The notes under the pieces were generated by a model. The model was not told the DNA's origin, did no database searches, and worked only from the letters and a program-made list of their open reading frames with translations. A DNA stretch of 64,000 bases from Achromobacter spanius (GTDB lineage: Bacteria > Pseudomonadota > Gammaproteobacteria > Burkholderiales > Burkholderiaceae_B). Shown in pieces: positions 25,381-33,841 of the stretch. The stretch lies in NCBI RefSeq assembly GCF_029637605.1, contig NZ_CP121261.1:4712001-4776000 (forward strand), given 5' to 3'. Within the stretch, counting starts at the first letter, position 1; each line of letters opens with the position of its first letter. A program made the position numbers and the translations under genes.

Positions 25381-27449
25381 ACCCGCCACTGACAGCCGAG
25401 CGGACTGGCGTAATGTCCGACCTTCAATGGGTGCACGCCCAGTTGGAGGAGATCGTTGCGGCGTCGGTGCGGGTTCAGGTCGCCCAGGAAAACCTGCCGC
25501 GCGCCGAGGCGCTGGCGCGCGATCACCTGGAAGACTCCAAGGTGCGCTTCCTGCTCCTTCGACTGAAGGAGTCGGCGGGCTTGAACGAGGGCATGGCCGA
25601 GCAGTGGGCCAAGCTGTTGAAGGAATGGCCGGACGATCTTCAGATCGTTCGCTACTGCGCGACGCGCCTCGTGAAAGAACGGCATGTCGACGAGGCCATG
25701 GCCTTGGTCGACCGCCATCTGCCCGAGTCGTCGGAGAACCCCACGCGCTTGTTCGCGCGGGCCAAGCTGCTGAGCGACATCCGTGCGCATGCGCAGTCGG
25801 ACGCGCTGTTTCGCCGCTTGATCCTGCAACACACGGATCGCAATATCCGCGTCGAATTCGCCAAGCGCCTGCGCAAGCGCGGCTTGCTGCTTGAAGCCTA
25901 TGAGGCGATCCGGCCCGTGGCCAGCCATTTGGCGCCGGGCAGCAAGGCGGCGGAACTGGCCGAGGGCCTGGCTCGCGACTACGCCTTCTATCGCGGCCTG
26001 GAACCCGAAGGGGCGCTGGCGGGCAAGGACATCCGGATCGTGTCGATGAAGCATGCGATCCTGCATTTTCGCAATCGACAGATTGCCGAGCAGCCGCCCG
26101 AAAAACCGATATCGGTGGCGCTGGTAACGGGCAGCCTGGGACCAGGCGGCGCCGAACGGCAATTGACGCGGCTGGCTGGCGAACTGACGCGCATGGCCGA
26201 ATTGCCGGATCAGGTATTGCCCGGCAATGGCGCGGCGCCCGTGATGCGGCCGGAGAAGGTGGAGGTGATGGTCAAGCAGCACACCGAGCCGTCCGGGTCA
26301 TCCAAGAAGCAGGGGCTGGACTTCTTCCTGCCCGTGCTGGTCAAGGCGCAGATTCCGGTCACGGAAATCAATCGCTTGCCCGCCGTGTCGGTGGCGCATC
26401 AGTCCGTGCCCGATGGCCGCCTGGGCCGCCTGCTGGAACAGTTGCCGCCGCCCGTGCACTATGGCGTCACGCGCCTGGCGCCGGTCTTGCGCGCCAACCC
26501 TTTCGACGTGGTCAGCCTGTGGCAGGACGGCACGTGCCTGTTCGGCGCATTGGCCGCGCTGCTGGCCGGCGCCCCGACCATCCACCTGGTGTTTCGCGGG
26601 CTGCCGCCGAACATCCGCAAGGATCGGTTCCGCGAGGAATACCCCGAGCTGTTCCAGGCGCTGGCGCAAGTGCCCGGGGTGTATTTCGTCAGCAACAGCC
26701 GCACGGCCGCCGAGGCCTATGCGGACTGGCTCGGCATCCCTATCGTGCGTTTTCACGTCTTGTACAACGGCGTGCCGGACCTGGCGGTCAATGCCTCCCC
26801 CGCGGATGAAGCCAAGTGGGAGGCCTTCAAGGAAGGCACCAGCGACGCGACTGAAACGATCGGCGGCGTGTTCCGCCTGGAGCCCGACAAGCGCCCGCAA
26901 CTGTGGATCAAGCTTGCCGCGCTTTATCTGAAGCGACGACCGCAGGCGCGCTTTGTCATCGTGGGCGACGGCCGTCTGCACGACAACATCGTCGCGCTGG
27001 CGGAAGAGCTGCGCGTGCAAGACCGGTTGTTGCTGGTTGGCCTGTCGAACCACGTGGGCTACTGGTATTCGCAAATGGACGCCAGCGTGCTGCTGTCGCG
27101 CTACGAAGGCTTGCCCAACGTGCTGATCGAGGCGCAGCTTCTGGGCGTGCCGGTGATCTCCACACCGGCCGGCGGCGCGGGCGAGTGCTTTGTCGAGAAC
27201 GAGACGGGGCACCTGCTTTCGGATGTCGAGCACCCGGACATGCACGAGGCCTGCGACAAGGTGGAGTCGATGGTCGACCTGGCGCGCACCAACCAGGAAT
27301 TGAAAACGCAAAGCCGGCAACGGGCGCAGAACCTGTTTTCGCTGGACGCGATGTTGTCCATGTTCCTGAGTCTGTGCGTGCCCGTCATGCCCGTCTCCGA
27401 GAACGATGAACGCGTCGACTTCGTGCCGATGCAACGGATGCTTGCCTGA
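25377..27449 (+). CDS. tviE: Vi polysaccharide glycosyltransferase TviE
   Basis: A 690-residue protein. About 200 residues of helical repeats at the N-terminus precede a GT-B, GT4-type glycosyltransferase that starts at ISVALVTGSLGPGGAERQL. The C-terminal donor site has IVGDGRLHDN and the EX7E motif (Glu577 and Glu585 in EGLPNVLIE). TviE is the glycosyltransferase expected to polymerise GalNAcA. It is longer than the roughly 580-residue Salmonella protein, mainly through the N-terminal repeats. It is translationally coupled to tviD by ATGA. Confidence 0.87.
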   Translation: MNPPLTAERTGVMSDLQWVHAQLEEIVAASVRVQVAQENLPRAEALARDHLEDSKVRFLLLRLKESAGLNEGMAEQWAKLLKEWPDDLQIVRYCATRLVKERHVDEAMALVDRHLPESSENPTRLFARAKLLSDIRAHAQSDALFRRLILQHTDRNIRVEFAKRLRKRGLLLEAYEAIRPVASHLAPGSKAAELAEGLARDYAFYRGLEPEGALAGKDIRIVSMKHAILHFRNRQIAEQPPEKPISVALVTGSLGPGGAERQLTRLAGELTRMAELPDQVLPGNGAAPVMRPEKVEVMVKQHTEPSGSSKKQGLDFFLPVLVKAQIPVTEINRLPAVSVAHQSVPDGRLGRLLEQLPPPVHYGVTRLAPVLRANPFDVVSLWQDGTCLFGALAALLAGAPTIHLVFRGLPPNIRKDRFREEYPELFQALAQVPGVYFVSNSRTAAEAYADWLGIPIVRFHVLYNGVPDLAVNASPADEAKWEAFKEGTSDATETIGGVFRLEPDKRPQLWIKLAALYLKRRPQARFVIVGDGRLHDNIVALAEELRVQDRLLLVGLSNHVGYWYSQMDASVLLSRYEGLPNVLIEAQLLGVPVISTPAGGAGECFVENETGHLLSDVEHPDMHEACDKVESMVDLARTNQELKTQSRQRAQNLFSLDAMLSMFLSLCVPVMPVSENDERVDFVPMQRMLA

Positions 27450-27460
27450 TGGGCAGCTTT

Positions 27461-27496
27461 GAGCGGCTGATCAGCGGTTGCGCTGATCAGCCGCTC
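27461..27496 (+). terminator. Hairpin between tviE and vexA
   Basis: A perfect 16-bp stem (GAGCGGCTGATCAGCG and its complement) with a GTTG loop, between the synthesis genes and the export genes. It is followed by ATTCTT rather than a long T run, so partial termination or RNA processing is likelier than a full stop. Confidence 0.6.
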
Positions 27497-27528
27497 ATTC
27501 TTCCGAGGTCTTAAAGGTTAAGGTTTTT

Positions 27529-28686
27529 ATGCAAATGAACGTCCCGGCTCCGAGCCTGCGGCGCAACGCGGCAATCACCCTGATGGTGCTTGCCGCCCTG
27601 TCACTTACGGGATGCCAACTGCCGCGTTCCGGTCCCATGTTGAGCGAGATGACGGGGGCGCACGACGACAAGGACGTCATCGTGATGCCCGCCTCGCGCG
27701 AGCTTGTGCAGGAAAGCAGGGTGCCCGACGTCGCGGACTTTCCGGTCCGTTACCGCGACCTGACCGAGGCGGGGTTCGACCGCCTGGTGCCGGGCGACGG
27801 CATCAACGTGAAGGTGTGGGAGCGCGGCGGCCTGGGCGTGTTCGCCGCGGACCCCTCTGGCGTGAGCGACCTGGGCAACCAGCAGATCGACCGGTCGGGT
27901 AACGTCTATTTCCCCATCATCGGCAAATTCCAGGCCGGCGGCCTGACGCTGGCCCAGTTGCACGATCGCGTCGTGCAGCGTCTGGCCAAGCTGGTCGTGG
28001 GCGCCGACGTCAGCGTGACGCGCGCCGCCGCCGAGCGCGGCCAGATGGTCACCGTGCAGGGCAACCTGACCAAGCCCGGCATGTACCCCATCACCCAGAC
28101 CTCGCAACGGCTGAGCAGCGCGCTGGCGCAGGCCGCGCCCGTGCAGACCAACCCCGAGCAACTGGTCATCAGCCTGCGCCGCGACAACCAGGTGGCGTCC
28201 GTGCGGCTGTCGGACATCTACCGCAACCAGAACAACGACATCCTGCTGCGGCCGGGCGACGTCATTACCGCCTACGATTCGCGGGAGTACCTGACGGTGC
28301 TGGGCGCGGCCGGCACGCAAGGCCGCGTGGCCATCAGCAAGCGCAACTACAGCGTGCTGGACGCGCTGGCTGATTCGCGCGGCCTGGACGACAAGCTGGC
28401 CGACCCGCGTTCGGTGTTCCTGTTCACGCCGGCGAAGGCGGGTGTGGAAGGCAAGCCGGACATGCTGCCGGTGGTCTACCAGTTTGATCTGACCCGTCCG
28501 GAACAGGTGGCGCTGGCGCGTGAATTCACCGTGCACGAAGGCCAGGCCATCTACATTTCGGATGCGCCGTTTACCCAGGTCCAAAAGGTCTTGTCGGCAT
28601 TCCGCGTCACCATGAGCGCCGGCTTCAGCGCCACGCGCGCAATCGACAGCGATTCGGGCGGCAGCTCTACCGGCGTGACTCAATAG
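27529..28686 (+). CDS. vexA: Outer-membrane polysaccharide export lipoprotein (OPX)
   Basis: A 385-residue lipoprotein with a lipobox ending LTGC (Cys29). Poly-export (PES) and SLBB-type domains follow, as in Wza/KpsD/VexA: RLVPGDGINVKVWERGGLG, then GNVYFPIIGKFQAGGLT, then GQMVTVQGNLTKPGMYPI. It forms the periplasm-spanning and outer-membrane exit channel for the capsule. An AAGG site lies six bases before the ATG. It is the first gene after the inter-operon hairpin. Confidence 0.92.
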   Translation: MQMNVPAPSLRRNAAITLMVLAALSLTGCQLPRSGPMLSEMTGAHDDKDVIVMPASRELVQESRVPDVADFPVRYRDLTEAGFDRLVPGDGINVKVWERGGLGVFAADPSGVSDLGNQQIDRSGNVYFPIIGKFQAGGLTLAQLHDRVVQRLAKLVVGADVSVTRAAAERGQMVTVQGNLTKPGMYPITQTSQRLSSALAQAAPVQTNPEQLVISLRRDNQVASVRLSDIYRNQNNDILLRPGDVITAYDSREYLTVLGAAGTQGRVAISKRNYSVLDALADSRGLDDKLADPRSVFLFTPAKAGVEGKPDMLPVVYQFDLTRPEQVALAREFTVHEGQAIYISDAPFTQVQKVLSAFRVTMSAGFSATRAIDSDSGGSSTGVTQ

Positions 28687-28693
28687 CGTGTCG

Positions 28694-30031
28694 ATGAGCA
28701 ACGAGGACCGGATCAAGGGTTGGCGCTCGCGCCGCAAGGACAGTAGTTACGCGGTAGGGTCCGGGGTCGCCGCCTGGCGGCTGGACCCGGCCGTGCTGTT
28801 TGAAGCCAAGGCGCCGCCGGCCGTCTTGTTCAAGCCCTTGCTGGCGCGCCTGCAGGGCGAGCCACACGATTCCGTGGCCGCCCGCCGGGCGGTGTACGAG
28901 GCCGTGCAGGCGGAGCTGGATGCCGAGATCGCGCGCAGCAAAGCCGATGAGACCGTCGCCGATTTTTCACGGCGCCGGCTGCGCATCATCGTGCGTTTGC
29001 TTGAGCAGGACATCCGCGCGGGTGTCGATGTGTTCGCGCCGGGCTACATGCCGGCCAAGCTGGTGGCGGAAGACCAACGCCTGGCCGATGCGCATGCGCG
29101 GCGCGTGGAGCGGCGCAAGCAGGACGAGGCACGCGACGCGCGCCGCCATGCGTCGCGCAACGACATCGCGCTGGAAGTCGAGCTGCCGCGTGACGAGGCC
29201 GCTGATCTGGCGATCCTGCGGCAACACCTGCGGACGCTGCATGACGGGCATCACCCACGCATGGCCGAACACCGACCCGTGGGACGCACCCTGCTGGCGC
29301 TGTTCGTGTTTCAGTTGCGCGTGATCCACGGCGAAAGCCGCATCGCTTTGCTGTGGGCCCTGGTGGGCCCGGTGGTGCTGCTGACGCTGATTTCGTCGCT
29401 GTACATCCTGATGGGCACGCACTACATCCTGGGCATGGATGTGCAGACGTTTTCGCTGCTGGGCGCGACCACCTGGATCATGTTCCGGCAGATCATTTTC
29501 AGAAGCAGCGCGGCCTATATCTCGGCGCGCGGCATCTTGAATTTCCAGGGGGTGACGCCGCTGATGTGCGCGCTGGTGCAGTCGCTTATCTACCTGTCGG
29601 TATACCTGGTGGTGTTCGCGATATTGATCAGTGCCGGCCACGCGCTGGGGTTCATCACGCTGCCGATAAGCTGGGGCGGGTTTGTGCTGTTTGTCGTGCT
29701 GATGGGATGCTGCGGCTCGGCCATGGGCTTGCTGTTCGGATCAATTGCCACCTTCTGGCATTTCTTCTTGCGGCTGGCGCCGGTGATCGAGCGCTTCTTG
29801 CAGATTTTCTCGGGCGTGTTCTTCGTGTCGGAACAGCTGCCCGAGCATCTGCGCCCGTGGATCCTGTGGTCGCCGTTCGCGCATGGCATGCAGCTGTTGC
29901 GCTCGGCCTACTTCGAGGCCTACGACTCGACCGACGCCAGCCTGGGCTACTTCCTGACCTCGTTGGTGTTCCTGATGGTGGTCGCCTTGGCGGCCGAGCG
30001 TCTGGCCCGCCCCAATATCCAGCCGATGTGA
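28694..30031 (+). CDS. vexB: Capsule ABC exporter permease with N-terminal extension
   Basis: A KpsM/VexB-type ABC-2 permease with six membrane spans in residues about 190-440 (VFQLRVIHGESRIALLW, IMFRQIIFRSSAAYIS, FWHFFLRLAPVIERF). The permease core has family length (about 255). Ahead of it lie roughly 190 extra residues: a predicted cytoplasmic, charged helical region (AARRAVYEAVQAELDAEIAR, LEQDIRAGVDVF, AHARRVERRKQDEARD) with no ATPase motif. GTG at 28688 is an alternative start. VexB should pair with a VexC ATPase, but see the next gene. Confidence 0.88.
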   Translation: MSNEDRIKGWRSRRKDSSYAVGSGVAAWRLDPAVLFEAKAPPAVLFKPLLARLQGEPHDSVAARRAVYEAVQAELDAEIARSKADETVADFSRRRLRIIVRLLEQDIRAGVDVFAPGYMPAKLVAEDQRLADAHARRVERRKQDEARDARRHASRNDIALEVELPRDEAADLAILRQHLRTLHDGHHPRMAEHRPVGRTLLALFVFQLRVIHGESRIALLWALVGPVVLLTLISSLYILMGTHYILGMDVQTFSLLGATTWIMFRQIIFRSSAAYISARGILNFQGVTPLMCALVQSLIYLSVYLVVFAILISAGHALGFITLPISWGGFVLFVVLMGCCGSAMGLLFGSIATFWHFFLRLAPVIERFLQIFSGVFFVSEQLPEHLRPWILWSPFAHGMQLLRSAYFEAYDSTDASLGYFLTSLVFLMVVALAAERLARPNIQPM

Positions 30032-30040
30032 GGCAAGAAG

Positions 30041-31909
30041 ATGATTCATCTGAACGGCGTCACCGACGAGCCCTTTGCCTTTGGCACCAGGCAGGCGCTG
30101 CTGGCCAACGTCACCCTGGACATACCGGTGGGGCGCTATGCCTTGCTGTCGCCCGCGCCGGAAATGCATCGCCAGATTATCGATGTGCTGTGCAACCTGC
30201 GGCCGCCGCGCCAGGGCTTTGTGAAGCACGACGGCAATGTGTCCTGGGCCATCGGCCGGCAAGGCTTCATTCGCGGCAAGGCAAACGGCCTGAGCATGAT
30301 CGACTTCGTCAGCGAGATGTACGAAATCGACGCGGATGCCACCTACGAACTGGTGGCCGACCTGGTCAGCGACCCCAAGGTCCTGGCCAAGCCCATGGAG
30401 CATTGGCCGCTCTACGCACGGCAGGAATTTTCGTTCGCACTGGCGCTGGCGCCGGCGTTCGACGTGTATGTGATCGAAGGGTCCATCCCTTTCGAGCCCT
30501 GCCGTTTCACCCGTCTTTGGCTGGCCCTGTTCGAAGAGCGGCTGATTGGCCGGACATTGATTTTTTCCAGTTATCGCCAGAATCAGTTGGCGGACTATTG
30601 CCTGAAAGGCTTGATTTATGAACGAAGCAACCTCCGGATCGAAGACGACCTCGACCAATGCATCAGCCGGTTCCCCCAAGACGATCAAGGAATGAATCCG
30701 GCAGCGCGGGCGACGACGTCTTCGGAGGCTTCGAGGACAGCCAGCTCGGCATCTGAAGGCGGGTCCGAGATCGAACGCCGCCGTCTGGAACGGCAGGCGT
30801 CGATACGCCAGCGCCGCCGTCACCGCTGGATCAATGCGCTGATTGTCATTGCGCCGGTGGCCTGCGCCCTGGTCTACGCGCTGGTCATCGCCACGCCGCG
30901 CTACGAAGCGGAATCGCGCTTCTTCGTGCAGGCGGGGTCCGGCCAGCAAGGCGGCGGAGGCGGACCGGCAAGCCTGCTCACCACCGGCAATATGGGCGGC
31001 ATGCTGGGTGGCTTCGTGGACGGCTGGGCGGTGGCCGACTTCCTGAAATCGCGCGATGCCATGCAGCAGCTGGATCAACGCGTCGGCCTGCGCCAATACC
31101 TGGTGCATGCGGGCGTGGACCCGCTCAACCATCTTTCCGAAGACTCAAGCAACGACGCTCTTTACCGTGCCTATCAGGCGGCGGTGCACGTGTCGTTCAA
31201 CGCGCTTGAGCAGATCGACGTGCTGCGCGTCAGCGCGTATTCACCCGACGACGCCGCCACCCTGTCGCGGGCGCTGATCGGGATGGCCGAGGAGTTCGTC
31301 AGTTCAATGAACAAGAAAGGCGTGGCCGACAAGCTCAAGGTCAGCGAAGAATCGGTCAGGCTTGCCGAGCAAAAGGCGCTTGCCGCCCGCGAGGCGCTGA
31401 CGGCGTGGCGCACCACGCATGGCAATATCGACCCGACCGCCACGGTGTCGATGCTGCTGAATTTGTCTAGCCAGCTTGAAACCGAGTTGAGCAGCGCGCA
31501 GATCAATCTGGACAAGATCCGCGCGCTGGGCAACAAAGACCATTTCATGCTGAAGCCCGCCCAGATGCAGGTGGTGGCCTTGAAGAAGCGGATCGAGTCG
31601 GTGCGCCGTCGCTTAAGCGGCCAAGGGAATACGGAAGCCAAGCAGCTCAAGTCCTACGAGGCGCTGAGAAATACCCAGGCCTTCGCGGATTCGAACCTGA
31701 CCTTGGCGCAGCAGTCGTATCAGCAGGCCATGACGGATGCGCTGCGCTTGCAGCGGTATCTGTCCATCATTGCGCAACCGGTGCCGACCGATCGTCCGAG
31801 CAGCCCGCGTACCGCCATCCTGCTGCTGCAAGCGCTGGCGCTGGGATTCGTGTTGATGTTCATCACCCGCGTGGCGATGGCATTGTTGAGGGGGCTTCGC
31901 CATGGTTGA
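30041..31909 (+). CDS. vexC/vexD: Fused degenerate VexC ATPase and VexD inner-membrane protein
   Basis: One frame of 622 residues. Residues 1-217 align with KpsT/VexC, but the ATPase motifs are lost. SPAPEMHRQ stands where Walker A should be, LYARQEFSF replaces the ABC signature, VYVIEGS replaces Walker B, and IFSSYRQ replaces the H-loop. Residues 218-622, from an internal ATG at 30692 preceded by AAGGA, are VexD/KpsE: a basic N-terminus, membrane span INALIVIAPVACALVYALVI, periplasmic coiled coil, and second span near the C-terminus. No other frame contains a Walker A. A frameshift joining two genes, or natural fusion, would both fit. Separate VexD from 30692 remains possible. Confidence 0.85.
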   Translation: MIHLNGVTDEPFAFGTRQALLANVTLDIPVGRYALLSPAPEMHRQIIDVLCNLRPPRQGFVKHDGNVSWAIGRQGFIRGKANGLSMIDFVSEMYEIDADATYELVADLVSDPKVLAKPMEHWPLYARQEFSFALALAPAFDVYVIEGSIPFEPCRFTRLWLALFEERLIGRTLIFSSYRQNQLADYCLKGLIYERSNLRIEDDLDQCISRFPQDDQGMNPAARATTSSEASRTASSASEGGSEIERRRLERQASIRQRRRHRWINALIVIAPVACALVYALVIATPRYEAESRFFVQAGSGQQGGGGGPASLLTTGNMGGMLGGFVDGWAVADFLKSRDAMQQLDQRVGLRQYLVHAGVDPLNHLSEDSSNDALYRAYQAAVHVSFNALEQIDVLRVSAYSPDDAATLSRALIGMAEEFVSSMNKKGVADKLKVSEESVRLAEQKALAAREALTAWRTTHGNIDPTATVSMLLNLSSQLETELSSAQINLDKIRALGNKDHFMLKPAQMQVVALKKRIESVRRRLSGQGNTEAKQLKSYEALRNTQAFADSNLTLAQQSYQQAMTDALRLQRYLSIIAQPVPTDRPSSPRTAILLLQALALGFVLMFITRVAMALLRGLRHG

Positions 31910-33827
31910 AAATTCCGTTGAAAACGCGGTCGATCCTGCTGTTGCGGCGCGCCGCGCGCAGGCCGACGCTACCGCGCGGCTGCGCGCGGTCATCAAGGAA
32001 ATCCTGGACGCTGACGACCCCGCGCGCGACATGGCCAAGCTTGCGCCCGCACTGGCGCAGCTTGGCGATGGCTGGCGCGATGTGCGCCGCTTGCTGGTTT
32101 CACCTTACATGCGGGAAGGCCGGCTTGCGCTTGCCATCGCCGCGCTTGAGGTGCTGATTGCCGCCTACCCGCTGCGCGCCGACGAACGCCGCACGCTGGC
32201 CAGCCTGTTGGGGCGCACCGAGCAGTGGGAACGCGCCATCGCCGAGGCTGACGCCGCCGCCGCGCTGGCGCCGGCATCCGCGGCCATGCATGCCGCGCGG
32301 ATCCAGTTGCGGGTGCAGGCAGGCCGTGTCGCCGAGGCCGCCGACGTCGCCCGCGCCACGCTGGACATCGCGCGCGCCGAGCCCGGCGAAGCGCACTTCT
32401 GGATGCTGGCCTTTTCGCGCAACGGCGACGCGGCCGACGCGGCCGGTATCGCGGCGACGCTGGACCCGAACAAGCTGCCGAACGAGCGCGTGGCGACCGT
32501 TGCCGTGCGCGCCTTGATGGACGATGACCGCGCCGAGGCCGCCATCCAGCTGGGCAACGCGGCGCTGGCTGCGGGACACGACAGTGCCGCCTTGCGTTCT
32601 TCGCTGGGCCTGTCGCACCTTCGGCGCAGCACCGAGGACGATCGCAAGGTGCATGCGCTGGCGCACTTCGAGGCGGGCTTGCGCGCGGCGCCGACCGACG
32701 TCAGGCTGCTGACGCTGTACGGCGAAACGCTGCTGCGCGCCGGCCGCTACAAGGACGCCGTGGCACCACTGGCGCAGGCCATTGAACTGGCGCCGGACCT
32801 GGAGCAGACGCGGGCGCTGTATGCACGCGCGCTGCGCTACACCTTGCAGTACGACGAAGCCGCCGATCAGATGCTGACGTTGCTGGAGAAATCGCCCGAG
32901 AAGCGGCTGTGGCAGCGCGCGGCCATCGGGGCCTTGTCGCAGGCGGGCCGCAAGCAAGAGGCCGAGGCGCTGTACGACAAGTACGTCGCGGCGCGTAGCG
33001 AGCAACTGCCCGCGACCTTCCAGGAAGCCATGCGCCAGATGGAAGCGCGCCTGGATTCCGCACCCATTCCACAGGCGCGCCTGGACTGGGCCTGGGCGCT
33101 GCGCGGTGACAAGGAGATTGATCGCGAGCAATGGGAACGCCGGGTGCGCTGGGGCCACATGATGGACCACCTGCTGTTCGACTGGCTGGAATGCCGCGAA
33201 GACAGCGTCGAAGAAGCCATGCAGGTGCTGGGCGAGCTGGACACCGGCGAACGCTTTTTTGCGCCGCTCCTGGCGGCTGGCCGGGGGGTGGTGGTGGCCA
33301 CGGCGCACGTTGGCCCCATGTATGCCGGGTTGATGGCGTTGGAATTGCTGGGCATCCCCTCGCGTTGGCTCGCGACGGCGCCCAGCGTTGCCCAGAGCAG
33401 CTACGCCACGGCCTTGATTTCCACCGCCGACCAGACCGAGGCGCAGGTGGCCAAGGCCTGCATGCGCGCACTGAACTCGGGTTACGTGCTGTGCCTGGCC
33501 ATCGATGGCGCGGCGAACCCGGCCGCGCCGCGCACCACGTTCGAAGGGCAGGACGTTACGTATTCCAGCTTCGCGTCGCACCTGGCGCATCGGCTGGGCG
33601 TGCCGTCGGTGTTCTACGTGCCGCGCTGGGAAAACGGCCACGTGGCCTATACGCTTGAAATGCTGCCGGCCGCCAATCCCGGCGAAGACGCCGAGGCGTA
33701 TGCAGCGCGCTGGCAGAAGGCTTATTTCGAACTGCTGCGGGAACACCTGGCAGGCCCGCCTGAGAACCTGCGCGCAAGCGGCGGCATCTGGCGCCATGTG
33801 AAACCGGCGGATCGCTCCGCGCAGTGA
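31902..33827 (+). CDS. vexE: VexE, Vi polysaccharide lipid-anchor acyltransferase type
   Basis: 641 residues. TPR repeats fill about residues 40-400 (for example LRAGRYKDAVAPLAQAIELA). A C-terminal LpxL/HtrB-like acyltransferase domain (about 410-635) follows with the catalytic-type motif ATAHVGPMYAG and a downstream VLCLAIDGAANP block. VexE homologues install or need the acylated terminal HexNAc that marks Vi chains for export. The gene overlaps the vexD end by eight bases and precedes vexL by 14 bases. Confidence 0.86.
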   Translation: MVENSVENAVDPAVAARRAQADATARLRAVIKEILDADDPARDMAKLAPALAQLGDGWRDVRRLLVSPYMREGRLALAIAALEVLIAAYPLRADERRTLASLLGRTEQWERAIAEADAAAALAPASAAMHAARIQLRVQAGRVAEAADVARATLDIARAEPGEAHFWMLAFSRNGDAADAAGIAATLDPNKLPNERVATVAVRALMDDDRAEAAIQLGNAALAAGHDSAALRSSLGLSHLRRSTEDDRKVHALAHFEAGLRAAPTDVRLLTLYGETLLRAGRYKDAVAPLAQAIELAPDLEQTRALYARALRYTLQYDEAADQMLTLLEKSPEKRLWQRAAIGALSQAGRKQEAEALYDKYVAARSEQLPATFQEAMRQMEARLDSAPIPQARLDWAWALRGDKEIDREQWERRVRWGHMMDHLLFDWLECREDSVEEAMQVLGELDTGERFFAPLLAAGRGVVVATAHVGPMYAGLMALELLGIPSRWLATAPSVAQSSYATALISTADQTEAQVAKACMRALNSGYVLCLAIDGAANPAAPRTTFEGQDVTYSSFASHLAHRLGVPSVFYVPRWENGHVAYTLEMLPAANPGEDAEAYAARWQKAYFELLREHLAGPPENLRASGGIWRHVKPADRSAQ

Positions 33828-33841
33828 CAAGGAGGGCGGAT

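Noticed and set aside
22882..25389. Long minus-strand frame of 835 codons opposite tviD
   Set aside because: Antisense shadow of a GC-rich gene: His/Gln/Arg/Gly-rich with no domain, and no ribosome site.
28694..29270. VexB extension as a hidden ATPase domain replacing VexC
   Set aside because: No Walker A, Walker B or signature motif is present; only charged helices.
30618..30695. Short frame MNEATSGSK in another frame, as a possible separate vexD start
   Set aside because: It stops at 30693 after 25 codons and would need a frameshift to reach VexD. The in-frame reading from vexC is simpler, though not proven.
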